Shown here in pieces: positions 35,480 through 55,539 of a DNA stretch of 64,000 bases. Made by a program: the position numbers and the translations under genes. The notes under the pieces are model-generated. The model was not told the DNA's origin. It saw nothing but the letters and a program-made list of their open reading frames with translations, and made no database searches. The DNA comes from Adiantum capillus-veneris. Lineage: Eukaryota; Streptophyta; Polypodiopsida; Polypodiales; Pteridaceae. Location: the NCBI GenBank assembly GCA_014529385.2, contig CM043953.1:68694372-68758371 (forward strand). The letters are read 5' to 3'. The first letter of the stretch is position 1, and the number at the start of each line of letters is the position of its first letter.

Positions 35480-36540
35480 ATACATACTACAAGAAGCCCA
35501 CATGGGTATAGCCAGAGGACATTTCTTAGGGGAACTAACTGCTAGAAAGGTGTTGCAATCAGGCTATTGGTGGCCTACCTTATTCAAGGATGCATCACTT
35601 TTTGCAAAAGGATGTGATGAATGCCAACGTTGCAAGATCACACAACGAAAGGATAAGATGTCCTTACATCCTATTAAAGTGACTCAACCATTTGAAAAAT
35701 GGGTTTTGGACTTTGTAGGCCCAATTAGTCCGGCAGCTCGTAACACTCAATCTCGATATATTATAGTTGCCACTAACTATGTGACAAGTTGGGCGGAAGC
35801 CAAGGCGACACGTAAGGCTAATGCAAGATCAACTGCCAAGTTTCTCTTTGAAAACATTATTACAATATTTGGTTGTTTCTTTGAGATTGTGAGTGACAAT
35901 GGCACTCATTTTATAATTAGAATGATGAAAGAACTCACTACCAACTTCATGTTAGCTCACCATAAGTCCACAGCTTATTATTCACAAGCAAATGGCCAAG
36001 ATGAGAGTACCAACAAGACCTTAATCTCTATCTTGACCAGAACGGTGGAAGATCAGCGTACAGATTGGGATTTGAAGCTGACTTTATTCCTATGGGCTTA
36101 TCCTACTTCTTACAAAGTGATTATTAATTGTACACCATTCAAAATGGTATATGTCCAAGAAGTTGTTATGACATGGGAGTTTATAATTCCTAGTCTGCAC
36201 GTAGCTTCACAAGAAGGTTGGGATGGTAACCCTTTAGTTGATCGCTTATATATCCTTGAGAGGTTAGATGAAGAAAGCAAATTGGTTGTGCAAAACGCAC
36301 TTGTGGAGAAAGATAGGAGGAAGAAATGACCGTCATCTAAAAGACAAAAATACCAATGCTGGTGATAAAGTCCTTATGTATGGAGTGCATAACGAGAAGA
36401 AAAACTTGAAATATGCGGGGAAAAGGACCATAGAGTATGCAAAATCACCCACAAGGTACCATTTGGGTCAAAACTCTTGCTGGAGTAGAAACCATTGAAT
36501 TCTCAATGGGAGTAAATTTAAAAGATACTATGATCCTTTA
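35480..36540 (+). pseudogene. Gypsy element E: integrase, core frame open
   Basis: The zinc finger (EAHMGIARGH .. CDECQRC) and catalytic core form one open frame to 36,329. Catalytic residues are visible: Asp in WVLDFVGPI, Asp in IVSDNGTHF and Glu in ANGQDESTNKTL, so the DDE triad is intact. A frameshift near 36,320 leads into the C-terminal region (GDKVLMYGVHNEKKN), which again shifts before GTIWVKTLAGVET and joins the downstream extension. The enzyme would join retroelement DNA ends to host DNA; this copy cannot express a full protein. Confidence 0.88.
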
Positions 36541-38100
36541 AGCCAAGAGGAGCTACATGCCATCCATCAAAAAAAGGCACCCAAGGCACAAGCCGAGCTG
36601 AAGAAGATACAAGCTCAAGTTGAGGCTAAGGAGCGACAACAACGTATAAGATGCCAACGAGAGGCCAACCAAGGAGTTACACATGCATTCCACGTTGAAA
36701 CAAAGGATGATTGGTTGGACTCTGACACGCCTCTACGATACCCTATTGAGCTAAATGGCGCCTATGGATAAGTGCTATATAATGCCTTATTGGACACGGG
36801 TGCTAAGTATAATCTGCTATCATATGGGGTGTGGTGTCAGTTTGGGAAGCCATCTCTATCTGAGAGTACTATCCAAGTCAAGGGTGTCAACAAGAAAAAA
36901 CCATGATTTTTGGAATCTGGCACACTTCTGTCAGTTATGACAACGAGGTTGTAGCTCAAGACTTTTTGTCATGCCTGCAGGAACCATGGAGGGTAATATA
37001 AACCAGGACGCACGTGGATGATAACCACCAAATGCACTATAGATTGGGGGACTGGGGGCGTCACAACGTAGACCTAGGATGCACGTGGATGATAACCACT
37101 AAATGCACTATAGATTGGGGGACTGGGGGTGTCACAACGTAGAAACCAACTCTTAGCCGTACCACTCAAGCAATAGTCCCTGAGATATTGCCTCTTAAGG
37201 AAATAAAACTCAAAACATTGCATGTCCAAGAGGTTCGACCATATGTCCCCATAGCCCAACTCTCTAGAGATTCAACTATTGTAGTTGAAATACAGCTTGA
37301 GACACACAATACCCATCCTAATATAACAATTAAAACATACAAGTGGGTCCCTAAAGATTCTTTAGCGACCATAGCTAGTGCGGACTAGGGGTGTCACAAC
37401 GTAGAAACCAACTCTTAGCCGTACCACTCAAGCAATAGTCCCTGAGATATTGCCTCTTAAGGAAATAAAACTCAAAACATTGCATGTCCAAGAGGTTCGA
37501 CCATATGTCCCCATAGCCCAACTCTCTAGAGCTTCAACTATTGTAGTTGAAATACAGCTTGAGACACACAATACCCATCCTAATATAACAATTAAAACAT
37601 ACAAGTGGGTCCCTAAAGCTTCTTTAGTGACCATAGCTAGTGCTAAAAGACAGGAGCCTGGTAAGAGACGTCCCACTCACCCCAAGAAATATAAAGAAAC
37701 ATTGCGTTGGGGATTCCTAAAAAACTATTGGAAGCCAAAGGCTACTATGAAGGAAATGATCAAATTTGGGTGCCAAAACGTAAATTGTGCTCTTACCTGT
37801 CACCTGATCCATGTGAGCCCAATCCTGTAGCTCCAAAACAATTTGACAATTGCAAAAAGAAAAAAATCACAGAATATTACACACCCGCTCTAGAGCTAGT
37901 TTGGGTACCGAAGAAAGAACGTTTGTTCCACTTAGCTCAAGAACAGGGAAGTCAAATGAAGCTTCTTGCTCTTCATGTAGTTCCTATATGGAAATAGAAG
38001 CTTCAACACAACCTCCACCTACCATTGTACATATCCATACAAACAAGGAAGATTTTGCACCTCCCATTGTAAGTTCACCACCTACAACAACGTTCAAATA
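36541..38100 (+). pseudogene. Gypsy element E: post-integrase extension with second protease-like domain
   Basis: Directly after the integrase C-terminus the coding sequence goes on. A charged, probably coiled-coil stretch (QEELHAIHQKKAPKAQAELK and on, 36,545-36,660) precedes PIELNG and LYNALLDTGAKYNLLSYGVW (36,775-36,840), which has the DTG and hydrophobic surroundings of an aspartic protease, then VSYDNEVVAQDF and FVMPAG-like sequence in a shifted frame. Further on, motifs YKWVPKASL, QIWVPKRKL and ELVWVPKKERL repeat. A polypurine tract and LTR follow, so this part lies inside the element. Function unknown; an acquired or duplicated protease is my reading. Confidence 0.65.
37011..37654 (+). 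repeat. Tandem duplications of 71 and 262 bp in element E
   Basis: A 71-bp unit (CACGTGGATGATAACCAC...) occurs at 37,011 and 37,082. It is followed by a 262-bp unit (GTCACAACGTAGAAACCAAC...) at 37,131 and 37,393, nearly identical between copies. The longer unit encodes LKTLHVQEVRPYVPIAQLS twice. Confidence 0.92.
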
Positions 38101-38247
38101 AAATCATGAGAGAGTACCTTACCATCCTTGCAGCTAGATGAAACGCATAGGGCGGTTGGAAACTATTGGTTAAAGCCTTCGCCTATAACAACTAGGAACA
38201 ATTGGTTTCAAAAGGTGACAACACCATTCCAAAAGGTATAATCTACC

Positions 38248-38262
38248 CAAGGAAGGGGGGAA
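38248..38262 (+). other. Polypurine tract of gypsy element E
   Basis: AAGGAAGGGGGGAA immediately before the TG of the LTR at 38,263, the expected position and composition for the plus-strand primer. Confidence 0.75.
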
Positions 38263-38760
38263 TGTTTGCTGACAGTCATCATTCATTCACTCTCCTCTTA
38301 ACCTTCCTCCCTAATCTCTCAATCTCCAATCTTAGGGAATGTATATATAAAGCTTTATACTCACAATACAAAAATAAAAAAGTAAAAGAGCAAGAGCCGC
38401 CAAAAAAAAATCTGGAAACCTACGAGTTCGATACATAACACAAAATCATAAACGTACATTATGCATAACGATACGACCTTTTGACACGACCCTTATAATA
38501 TTTTCACTATAACCATCATCTATCTATGTGTATAAATATAGCTAGTACAATAGAGTCATCCACTCCTACCTTGGGTGAGAGGTACCCTCTTTACTTTGCA
38601 CAAGTGTTTCACATGGTCTACCCAGTGCTTGCATGTGAATGGGATTTGGTAGATACACTAGCGTGTGAGAGGAATTTTGAGGAATTAGAATGGTTGATAC
38701 GTCTCTTGACCAAACTGATCCATACTTAGTAGAGGATGTTACCTCGGCAAGACTATCCTC
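38263..38760 (+). repeat. Gypsy element E 3' LTR (end not defined)
   Basis: Begins TGTTTGCTGACAGTCATC after the polypurine tract, with a TATA box TATATATAAA at 38,342. No second LTR exists in the window, so its right end is unknown. Confidence 0.6.
38342..38351 (+). promoter_or_regulatory. TATA box in the element E LTR
   Basis: TATATATAAA about 80 bp into the LTR. Confidence 0.5.
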
Positions 38761-40200
38761 TTGACCAAGATCACTATAGGCGTCTACTAATGTTCTTAGT
38801 GAATATTTGTGCCTCTAATGATTAGGAAGAGTTACATGATTACACGGATGGCACATATGGTCTCACGGATGATGATTTCGTTTTTCTTGATGATGAGGAT
38901 AGGGATTTAGCCTTAGGGTTCCCCCCAATCTCTACAATATCCTATTCCCTTGACTCTTTCGGGGGAGTGCAAATAACTAGGTTAGGGTTCCTTATGTTGT
39001 TTGATTGTGTTCAATAAGGGTTGGTGCCTCTTCCCACTGATGTGCCGCCTAGAGGTATTCTTTGATGTTTTCTAGTGTGTACAGGATGTTAGGACTTTGA
39101 ACTTCATGGATTTTGTCTCCTTTAATTGTGATTGATAGCAAAACATTCCACACATTTGCCTAGATTAAACATAAGATTCTATATAATTTTCTGTCATAAT
39201 CCATTGTCTAGGTTTCAAAATCAAGCAGTCTAACTAAGCTAGTTTAACCAAGTTAGGAGTTAGAGATTTTCTCATAACACCATGGGGAATCCTTTCCTAA
39301 TAATCAATGGTTACTTTAGGTTCTTAATTCGATTTAGGCAGCATTGTGTGCAATGTACTAGGGATTTCTAGTGGTCTTAGTCTCTATTGACCTTTAGCTT
39401 AATGATTGTAAAGGGAGTTTACTAGTGTTATGAGCCTGGGGAGGGTAACAGTGTTATATGACCCCCAAAAGTTACAAAAGTAAAATGTTGAAAACAATCA
39501 AACAAAAAAATCAAACTACCATAATGTAAAATCTTAAGCTGGAAGAGAAATCTCAGCTTGATTTGGTACTTCACTCACATGTATCACCTATGGTACTAGA
39601 GCCCTAGAGGTTCCCAGTGTAGGGGCTTTTCTTTGAAAAGCAAAAACCCAAGACATACAAAATAAGCACACACATCAAAATTGAATCACTGTGAAAAAAC
39701 TTTGGGGGGTCAAAGAAAAGGAAATAAGTCAGGCGATGATTTCATGAGCAGTTCCTTTTTTCGTAGCTTAACTACAAGGTCTTCTAGGTATAGCCTCTAG
39801 TCAGCCCTCGGACATGAAATACTCTCGCGATTAAACAACTTAATTGACTAGACAAATTTGAGAAGCTTGTCCATGGTATTAATAGTTGACCTCTAGTGCC
39901 TTTCGATCGTTAAATTAGCGACCCCAGACTTGTTTAGTTTTTTACCTTTACAACTGTTTATGCGTTTGATTATATTACAATTTAATGTTTATTGCTGACA
40001 AATTGTTTAAAATTTTGTAACCAATCAATTTGTCTCCCTACAACTGCATATACTTTTTAATTGTATATGAGAATGCAATTACTATGCCAATTTTTTTTTA
40101 TTTTTGAGTGACTGAAAAAGGCTAAGGACATTCATCTCAAATGCTCTTCCACCTCGATGAACGAGCTTCAACTCAATAGCTTCCGAGGACGGAATCTACT
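38761..40200. other. Unassigned AT-rich sequence
   Basis: No recognisable coding frame, RNA gene or structured repeat. The last ~60 bp (GAGGACGGAATCTACTTCGG) is the usual 3' end of a gypsy coding region, so part of the stretch is probably a decayed retrotransposon body. Confidence 0.4.
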
Positions 40201-40690
<490 letters not shown>

Positions 40691-40699
40691 ACACCATTG

Positions 40700-42640
40700 T
40701 TCTTTGAGCTTGCTAGGATTCTCTAACTGTGTGTTTGCAACCTTTTGAGACACAGTGCACAGGCAAGTTCCCAACCTTTGACACGTACAACAAAGCATAC
40801 ACATAGCTTCCATATCCTCTCAAGAGCTTCTATCGACTTGTATTCCTTGCCCCATATGCTTGTTTATGCATAATGGTTGATCTTATCAATAGAACCAATA
40901 ATTTTCTCACATTTCTATTGTGAAATGCATTTGAAGTAGCTAGTCAAGTATTTTTGTGTATTTGGTTGCTTAATCTATGCGTGATGCCTCTTGAATCTTT
41001 GGTTTTCTCTTTAGGTTGTACATAATAGTAGGTGTAGGTAGAAAGCAGGCATTACATTTCATTTGAGCGCACACGTGGTTTCCTCTTACATACAAGGAGG
41101 GGCTACGTCCCTCTTTTGCATTGCATGAGGGCCATCAAGAATTTAAGTTAATAAGTTGCAGTGCACTAATAGGAAAGAGAGTTCTGTGTGTTCCCAATAG
41201 AGTAGATCATTGTGTAGGAATGGTAGAGCTTGTGTTGCACACAACGTGAATCTCTCAAGACCACCCCCAATGTAGAGGTAGGTGTAGATAATTTTGCACT
41301 CTAAGGTAGGGTTAACTTCCTTTTTTTCTGGATTGACATTTTAGCTGGTGAGTAGGAAATGCAATACTACCGTGGCTACACATCCACACACATGATAGTC
41401 TTGATTGTTATTCCTTGAAGCAAAACTTTCTCTCCCTGATGGTTTTGTTGAAAATATCTCTATAATAAAGAGACTCTCTCCTTATCCCTCTCCAACATGT
41501 GAGTCTATCCTTTATTTAGAGAAGAATTTCCTTCCAAGCAATCTTTTTTCCAGAATAGACTTTGCATTTCTAGACCAAATAGATGCTCATACACTTGGGC
41601 ATGCACCAAAGTCTATGTGCACAATTAGAATAATTTTTAAAAAATTAAGGGGTTATTATAAGGTTAGTTTGACAAATATAAATGGCATGAAGTAACTCTC
41701 TCTCTTTCCCATTGTAGATAGCATCATCATCAAAGGAGGTGAGTGTATCCACTCACCTCCTTTGATGATGATGATATTTTAAAAATGAGTCTATCCACTC
41801 ATTTTTAAAATATTGGATGTTACAAAGCATATATGGAAGGAGGTGAGTGTATCCACTCATTTTTAAATATTGGAAGTTGCAAAGCATATAGAAATTGAGA
41901 CATTTAGAAGGAAAGCCAAACAAAAATAAATTTTGTAACAATGGGATTTTGTATTTTAACTGACAGAGGTATCCTTGGCAATAATGTTTCCATTTGATAG
42001 CATGAAACCATTCTTTTATAGCATGAGGTCATTCTCTATCCTCAAAATAATATTTACAATTGATACTGGAAGGAAAAATATACCTTCGGTCGTACTTTCT
42101 ACAGTAATTCTCATTGTATAAATGGTAAGGGAAAATATTGTCGCCCATGGTCCTGGGTTAGCATAACAGTGTTGCTTATAGTGGTTGGAAGTGTATTGGT
42201 TTCATTGTGGGGCTTGTTTTTGCTTTGTGTAATCATCTCTACCATTGGATATTACAATATGAGATGCAAGGTCGTGGGTTCAAAGTGATTTTGGCCACAT
42301 AATGGGTGAGAGTGGTAGCCAAATCCACGAAGAAGTAGCTTAGTAGGGAGAAGGGTACTTTAAGTCTCAAAAAGGGGACTGCTCTTTTGTCAAAATGCAC
42401 TTACATTGTTTGGTCTAGGGCATTAAAACACTCCCCAAAGGTATTCCTCCTCAGTTCTTTCCAAAAATAAGAGACTTAAGGATGTAAGAGTGATGTCTAT
42501 GTAAATCTCATTAAGCTCTAGGACTACATTATCCGAGTGTAGAAGATTTGATGCTTCTACGTTCTAGGTGATTCTAGTGTGAGGAAGTAGATGCTTTTGA
42601 AAGTAGCATGTTGAGGATATGAGGAATGGCATAGGTATAC
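40700..42640. other. Sequence downstream of the SWEET gene, mostly unassigned
   Basis: No gene recognised. A 96-codon open frame at 41,405-41,695 has no family I know. The notable content is the double hairpin at 41,722-41,813 with a related repeat to 41,885. The part next to 42,649 should contain the 3' untranslated region of the SWEET gene; I saw no clear AATAAA signal. Confidence 0.4.
41722..41813. repeat. Two adjacent perfect hairpins with related loops
   Basis: First hairpin: 24-bp perfect arms at 41,722-41,745 and 41,750-41,773 with loop TATC. Second: 17-bp perfect arms at 41,774-41,790 and 41,797-41,813 with loop CTATCC. There is no spacer between them. A degraded direct copy follows at 41,838-41,885 (GGAGGTGAGTG, TATCCACTCATTTTTAA, TTGCAAAGCATAT). 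Confidence 0.9.
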
Positions 42641-42648
42641 CGATTGCT

Positions 42649-50765
<8,117 letters not shown>

Positions 50766-50881
50766 TTAAACAAAGACCTGCAAAGCCAGTCTTAGCGAGG
50801 CCGCATACGCTTGTTCTCAGTAGGAGTAGGAGGAGGGAGTGTTGTAGTTTGGGGCTTCGAAATTATGGTTAATCCGCCGGT

Positions 50882-50889
50882 CTTTATAA
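50882..50889 (-). promoter_or_regulatory. Putative TATA box of the SWEET gene
   Basis: TTATAAAG on the minus strand, about 120 bp upstream of the ATG, which would leave a 5' untranslated region of roughly 90 nt. It is the only good TATA-like motif I see close by; the start of transcription is not proven. Confidence 0.5.
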
Positions 50890-51022
50890 TCCGCCGGGCT
50901 AACTCGGCTCGTCAAAATGGGGCGGGTAGAAACGCCCTCTTTTCTTTTGATAGCTTTCGGCCCTCCTCATAATGAAACCCCCCCCTCCCTCTACCTCTCC
51001 CCTTTTCCATACCTAGAACAAA

Positions 51023-51084
51023 CTCTCTCTCTCTCTCTCTTTCTTTCTCTGTCACACACACACACACATACCACCCATTAAAAG

Positions 51085-51144
<60 letters not shown>
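51023..51144 (+). repeat. Cluster of (CT)n and (CA)n arrays upstream of SWEET
   Basis: Two successive (CT)n then (CA)n pairs (51,023-51,068 and 51,089-51,144), separated by about 20 bp. Confidence 0.93.
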
Positions 51145-51221
51145 TTGGTTTCTCCCACAGCATGGAAAGCTTTGTTATTTTATTCCCCCCCTTCATTTGA
51201 TCACTCTTACAATACCAAAAG

Positions 51222-51306
<85 letters not shown>
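51222..51306 (+). repeat. Poly-C (50 C) followed by (CT)n
   Basis: An uninterrupted run of 50 C passes directly into about 18 CT units. Confidence 0.9.
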
Positions 51307-51309
<3 letters not shown>

Positions 51310-51310
<1 letters not shown>

Positions 51311-51770
51311 GTCACGCACACGCATACCTTCGCGTACATGCATACGCATACAAACACCACTCAATCATTATGTAAGGCTTTTGGCATTGGGTTCTCTTCC
51401 CTTGCAAGATTACTTGTCCAAATGTATGCTCTTGAGTCATGGCTCTTTGTAAATCTCATGTCCTCTCATGAAAATAACATGAGTGGATGGGTGGACCACC
51501 CCAATCTTCTCACCTTAACCACATCAAAATATGGGATTTATCTTCGACGCGATTTTCTCAGCCACCACAAAACATTTTTCAATTTGTGTTTTCTGGGATG
51601 GTGCAATGAACTTTAACTAGCAGCAGACGATTGTCTATGCCTCGCTATCAACCCGATTAATTTCTTTCACACTTCTTACGACTTGTAAGAACATTAGCTT
51701 TGTGAAAAGTCGATAAAATCGTCGCAAAAACTACTGTAGAAAGTTGGATATTCTTGCTTAAGAATCTCAA
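51310..51770. other. Unassigned sequence
   Basis: No gene, repeat family or RNA recognised between the simple repeats at 51,306 and 51,776. Confidence 0.4.
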
Positions 51771-51775
51771 GCGAC

Positions 51776-51778
51776 ACA

Positions 51779-51857
<79 letters not shown>
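51776..51857 (+). repeat. Compound (CA)n(GA)n microsatellite
   Basis: About 10 CA units then about 30 GA units. Confidence 0.95.
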
Positions 51858-51858
<1 letters not shown>

Positions 51859-52258
51859 CATTTATGTGGGATTGTTTGGTCCATACTCTTGTACTTTTGA
51901 AGGGATGCTTAGGTGTGAAAAGTTGTGGATTGTATTGTTTGCATTGTTGTGGCTTTAAGAATGCACAGCATGGATGAACTATGGAGTTCACAAAATTGGA
52001 AGGGCCTAGCATTAACATTGTCAAATCTAACATTCTCAAAAGTTGCACTTAAGATGGAAGACAAAAGTATGTCGCTCTCATCTTTCTGGTTACCAACTTG
52101 AAAAGGCATGCCAAGGTTGCAATTTTTTCATGGGCACTCTTATTTTAATAATCTCTTGTGAACTGCTTTTCTATTCTTTTTGAAGCTTGAGGGAAAAGGA
52201 GAAAGAAAGTCAAATTTGGGCATACCTAAAAAGTTCTTCTTGCTATAAATGGAGGCAT

Positions 52259-52259
<1 letters not shown>

Positions 52260-52334
<75 letters not shown>
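52260..52334 (+). repeat. Compound (GT)n(GA)n microsatellite
   Basis: About 19 GT units then 17 GA units; on the minus strand this is again the (CT)n(CA)n order. Confidence 0.95.
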
Positions 52335-52336
<2 letters not shown>

Positions 52337-52447
52337 TTATGTGTTGTACATGTGAGTGAGAGACTATGAATGTACAAATTCTAAAGTGGAGTGCTATGCA
52401 TAAACGCAAGACAAGGGATGAGACGTGGAGCGAGAGAGAAAATGAGG

Positions 52448-52477
52448 CGCAAGTTGTATTTTATGTATAGTTGAAAT

Positions 52478-52516
<39 letters not shown>

Positions 52517-52895
52517 TATGGCTTGTGGATATGGTTCTAGTTGTGCTTGCAAGAAATGTATATAGGACTATTTTGAGGTAGGTTGCTTAGGAGATGCATG
52601 TTAGGAATTGTGTGTTTGAGCTTACAACTCAATTCTTTCAAAAGTAAAATACATTAGTGGAGAGCAAAAAGAGACAGGATTTTAAAATCCTGCTTAATTT
52701 TCTTTAAAATTTGAATGGAGATTGAAGGAACAACATCTTTTCAAAGTGAAATACCATCAAACCATAAGTGGAGTCAAAGTTTCGAACCCACAGTTCTATA
52801 TGCATTTCTTACAAGCACAACTAGAACCATATCCACCAGCCATACTCATATATATATATATCTTCCAACTATACACAAAATACAACTTGCAGCTC
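52448..52895. repeat. Fold-back repeat with ~100-bp arms and central palindrome
   Basis: Arm 52,448-52,565 (CAAGTTGTATTTTATGTATA, a (TA)n run, GAGTATGGCTTGTGGATATG, GGTTCTAGTTGTGCTTG) is the reverse complement of 52,795-52,895 with few changes. The ~230-bp centre holds an 18-bp perfect palindrome CAGGATTTTAAAATCCTG at 52,675-52,692, close to the midpoint. The (TA)n run is longer in the left arm. No coding sequence; a fold-back or MITE-type element is likely. Confidence 0.8.
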
Positions 52896-53244
52896 ATCTT
52901 TGTCATTCTACTTGGTTGTGATTGCTTCATCTGGCTACAATCTTCAGACTGCCATACTGGTGCGGATGCACCCTCTTCTCTCCAATAGCTACCTTCAATT
53001 CATTAACATTTTCCAACATCTATTGCATGAGTGTTTATCCCCATCTCACATTGCAACACTTCATTCTCTGCTCGATCTAATGGTAGTCTCTCTGCACCTT
53101 TTCTCTATGCTCTGATGCCTTTCATAGAACTTCAAGGATTGTTCTATTAAGATGACTACCTTTACATTGGTAGTGCTTTCTTGTATACCTTTGGGACTTA
53201 CCTCCTTGATTGGTTGAGCCTATGCTATAAATAATGATCCTTGA

Positions 53245-53790
53245 AGATAATTGCCTAGTTGCGAGCCCTAATTGTAGGGGCTAGAGAGAGAACACACACA
53301 CACTCACACAAGGCAAGCTTGGTACCAAGAAGGCAAATAGGACACTTGTCAAGCTCCTTCTCATGTTGCCCTCATAGTGTGTTTAAAGCCTATTGGTTAG
53401 CCTCCCAAGGGGTCCAATGACAGTTTAGTTGATTTATTAATTGTTTTTGCATTTATCAAGTCCTCTCTTGCAACGGGGAAAGGGGGACACTTGTCCCAAG
53501 ACTACCCTTGTTGCTTGATATGCATTCTGCATGTGGAAGTGCAAAGTGGAAGAGCTCCATCTCCTTCTCCAAGCTAGTAGAGAAGTTGAGAGACTACACC
53601 AACACTCTTTCTTGGCTATAGAATGCAAATCCAACTAAGAGCCATGCTTCAATGCTTAAGCTTGCCATCTTCTCCATCTTCATTACTATGCTATTATGTA
53701 TGCTAGCAAGAAGAGTGATGATAAGTGAGGAACTATTTCTTTCTCCTATGAATATTTCTTATTCCTCTTCCCCACAAACTTGGGACAGAG
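53245..53790 (+). repeat. Diverged LTR related to gypsy family C/D
   Basis: Shares with the LTRs at 9,021 and 13,694, in the opposite strand sense, the order: ACACACACACTCACA, a GGGGAAAGGGGGACAC-type block, GCCTCCCAAGGGGTCCAATGA and CTACACCAACA.TCT..CTTGGC with GCAAATCCAACTAAGAGCCA. Divergence is much higher than between those two. The ends could not be fixed. Confidence 0.6.
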
Positions 53791-53864
53791 AGCCTCCGCA
53801 TGAACGACAGATTTGAGGATCACTATACCACCTTGTTCCACTGGTCTAACAACTGCGTCCGATT

Positions 53865-55120
53865 TCACCAAATGCCAAGGTGTCGAGGCAAGGTCGAGGC
53901 TTTGGTGTTATTTTTCCATAAAAACCTTTTAATTGGTTTCAAGAACTCTTTCAAGTTACATTTAGCTATTTTGAGTAACGGGCTAGTAAAGGCAATGGAA
54001 GGGATCATGAAGGAGTTGGTTACTTTGACTCTGCTAGGGAAGGGTAGAAGCACCACAGATTCCCACCTTCTCATTTTTCTCTTGACCTTTTCTAAGATCC
54101 ACTGGAATCTTTGTCTGTGCATTATGCCCACCCCCAAGGGGGCTCCCAAATGACAAAATATCTTACCTTTCGAGACAATCTCTCTTGTCCAAAACGATGG
54201 GTCGAATGAGTTGTTCTCAGACAAAGAGATTAGCCTTGATTTTTCAGTATTGCACTTCAACCCTAAGGCAAAGGCAAAAGTCTACACAATCTCAAGAGCC
54301 TTTTGGGCAACTTGAGGGCAGGAATTTAAGAAGAGGAGTGAGTTATCCAAGAATAACTTTTCCAGGAGTTGATTGTTGTTTGGCAAGGCAAACCCTTGAA
54401 TCTCCCCTCTTGCAACACAATCTTTGAGCATAATAACTAGAGGGTGCGAGCCGATGGCAAACAACAAGGGGGCAAGAGAGCATCCCTATTTGATTGATCT
54501 TTTGACTTTGACAATCATATCATTGAACAAAAGCTCAGAGTGATTATCAGCTCCCAGAGTATGGACCAATATATAAAACCAAGGCCCAAAGCCCAACGAT
54601 TTCATGACATCTTCTATGAATGCCTACATAATCCTTTCACAAGCCTTGTCCATGTCAAGCTGTAGTAGAATGCACGGGCGATAGCTTTGGCAATGATTTT
54701 ATATGCCACATACAACATTAAGATGGGGTGCAAGTGTTTAGTTGAGGACAACTTATTACTTTCGGGATAGGTTTTATGAGCCATCTCTTTATGCTAGAGT
54801 CCAAAGTCCCTTTGAGCAAGGCTTGGTTAGCCATACTCATGATAAGGACCTTAACATCATCCCAAAATTCTCTAAAGAACTCAGTAGTTAGTCCGTCCCA
54901 ACTAGGAGATTTCTCCTTGCCTAGAGCTTGCAACGCAAGCGAGCATTCATCTTTTGTGAAGGTCCTATCAAGAAGGTTGGCTTCAACATGAGATATCATC
55001 CTGCTGACACTAGCAAGCAGAGAGGCTCTCGCTTCATCCACTTTCTGAGAATGGACCTCGTTGGCCAATGACTTCGCTCAAACCCTCAAGCATCATCTTG
55101 GTCATTTCGTGGTTCACCTT
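53865..55120 (-). pseudogene. L1-type LINE reverse transcriptase, degenerate
   Basis: Minus strand. The N-terminal RT part (55,068-54,718) has LALQALGKEKSPSWDGLTTE followed by FFREFWDDVKVL and LIKPIPK, the usual non-LTR pattern A/GNGKAPGPDGF..FFK..W..LIPK. Further on come YKIIAKAIARAF, RSIKQGCSLAPLLFAIGS (RQGDPLSPLLF block), and LFLDNSLLFL in place of the catalytic FADDTLLFL, so the aspartate pair is gone. The C-terminal part (54,260-53,865) has CHLGAPLGVGI and RQRFQWILEKVKRKMRRWES. Frame changes and stops separate the pieces. Endonuclease and ORF1 are not seen; 5' truncation is common for LINEs. Confidence 0.85.
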
Positions 55121-55129
55121 GTTTATCTT

Positions 55130-55535
55130 CTTTTTCGTGGGAAAATTACCAAAGTACCCTTGTATCTATTTTGGTTGGTTTGTTCAAGATTTTTTTATCT
55201 TTACTTTTTTTTGACAATTGAGATTCGTTCTTGAGTGCTTAGCATGTAATTTGTCGCAAATTACCTCACAAAAAAAGGCAATTATGTCTAAACATAATAA
55301 AGCAATTCATCTCCAAAGCCTACATAACCAACTCAAATTCTAGTTTCGCGTCTTGCATTGATAGACAACCAATCTTCTTATGAAAAGCTACAAAAAATTT
55401 TATCTTTGGAGAAATCTACTCTCACAACTAGGGGTTTTTTGAGAAATTTGAAGGGCATTTTGGGAATTTATGACAAAATATTGGGGGTATTTTGGGAATT
55501 TCCACAAAATAGAGGGGTATTTTGGTAATTTTTCC
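55130..55535. other. Unassigned AT-rich sequence
   Basis: No coding or structured feature recognised. GGGGTATTTTGGNAATTT occurs twice near 55,480-55,530. Confidence 0.4.
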
Positions 55536-55539
55536 TTTT

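Larger units (their letters stand above)
51023..51306 (-). promoter_or_regulatory. GA-repeat-rich upstream region of the SWEET gene
   Basis: On the gene's coding strand this region carries several (GA)n runs, two with adjacent (TG)n, and a ~50-bp G run. (GA)n tracts in plant promoters are bound by BBR/BPC (GAGA-binding) factors, so a regulatory role is possible, but similar arrays occur all over the window. Confidence 0.35.

Noticed and set aside
38526-38990. Acidic frame continuing past 38,729 with DDDFVFLDDEDRDLALG
   Set aside because: Possibly coding remnants in or behind the element E LTR, but stops interrupt it and no family could be named.
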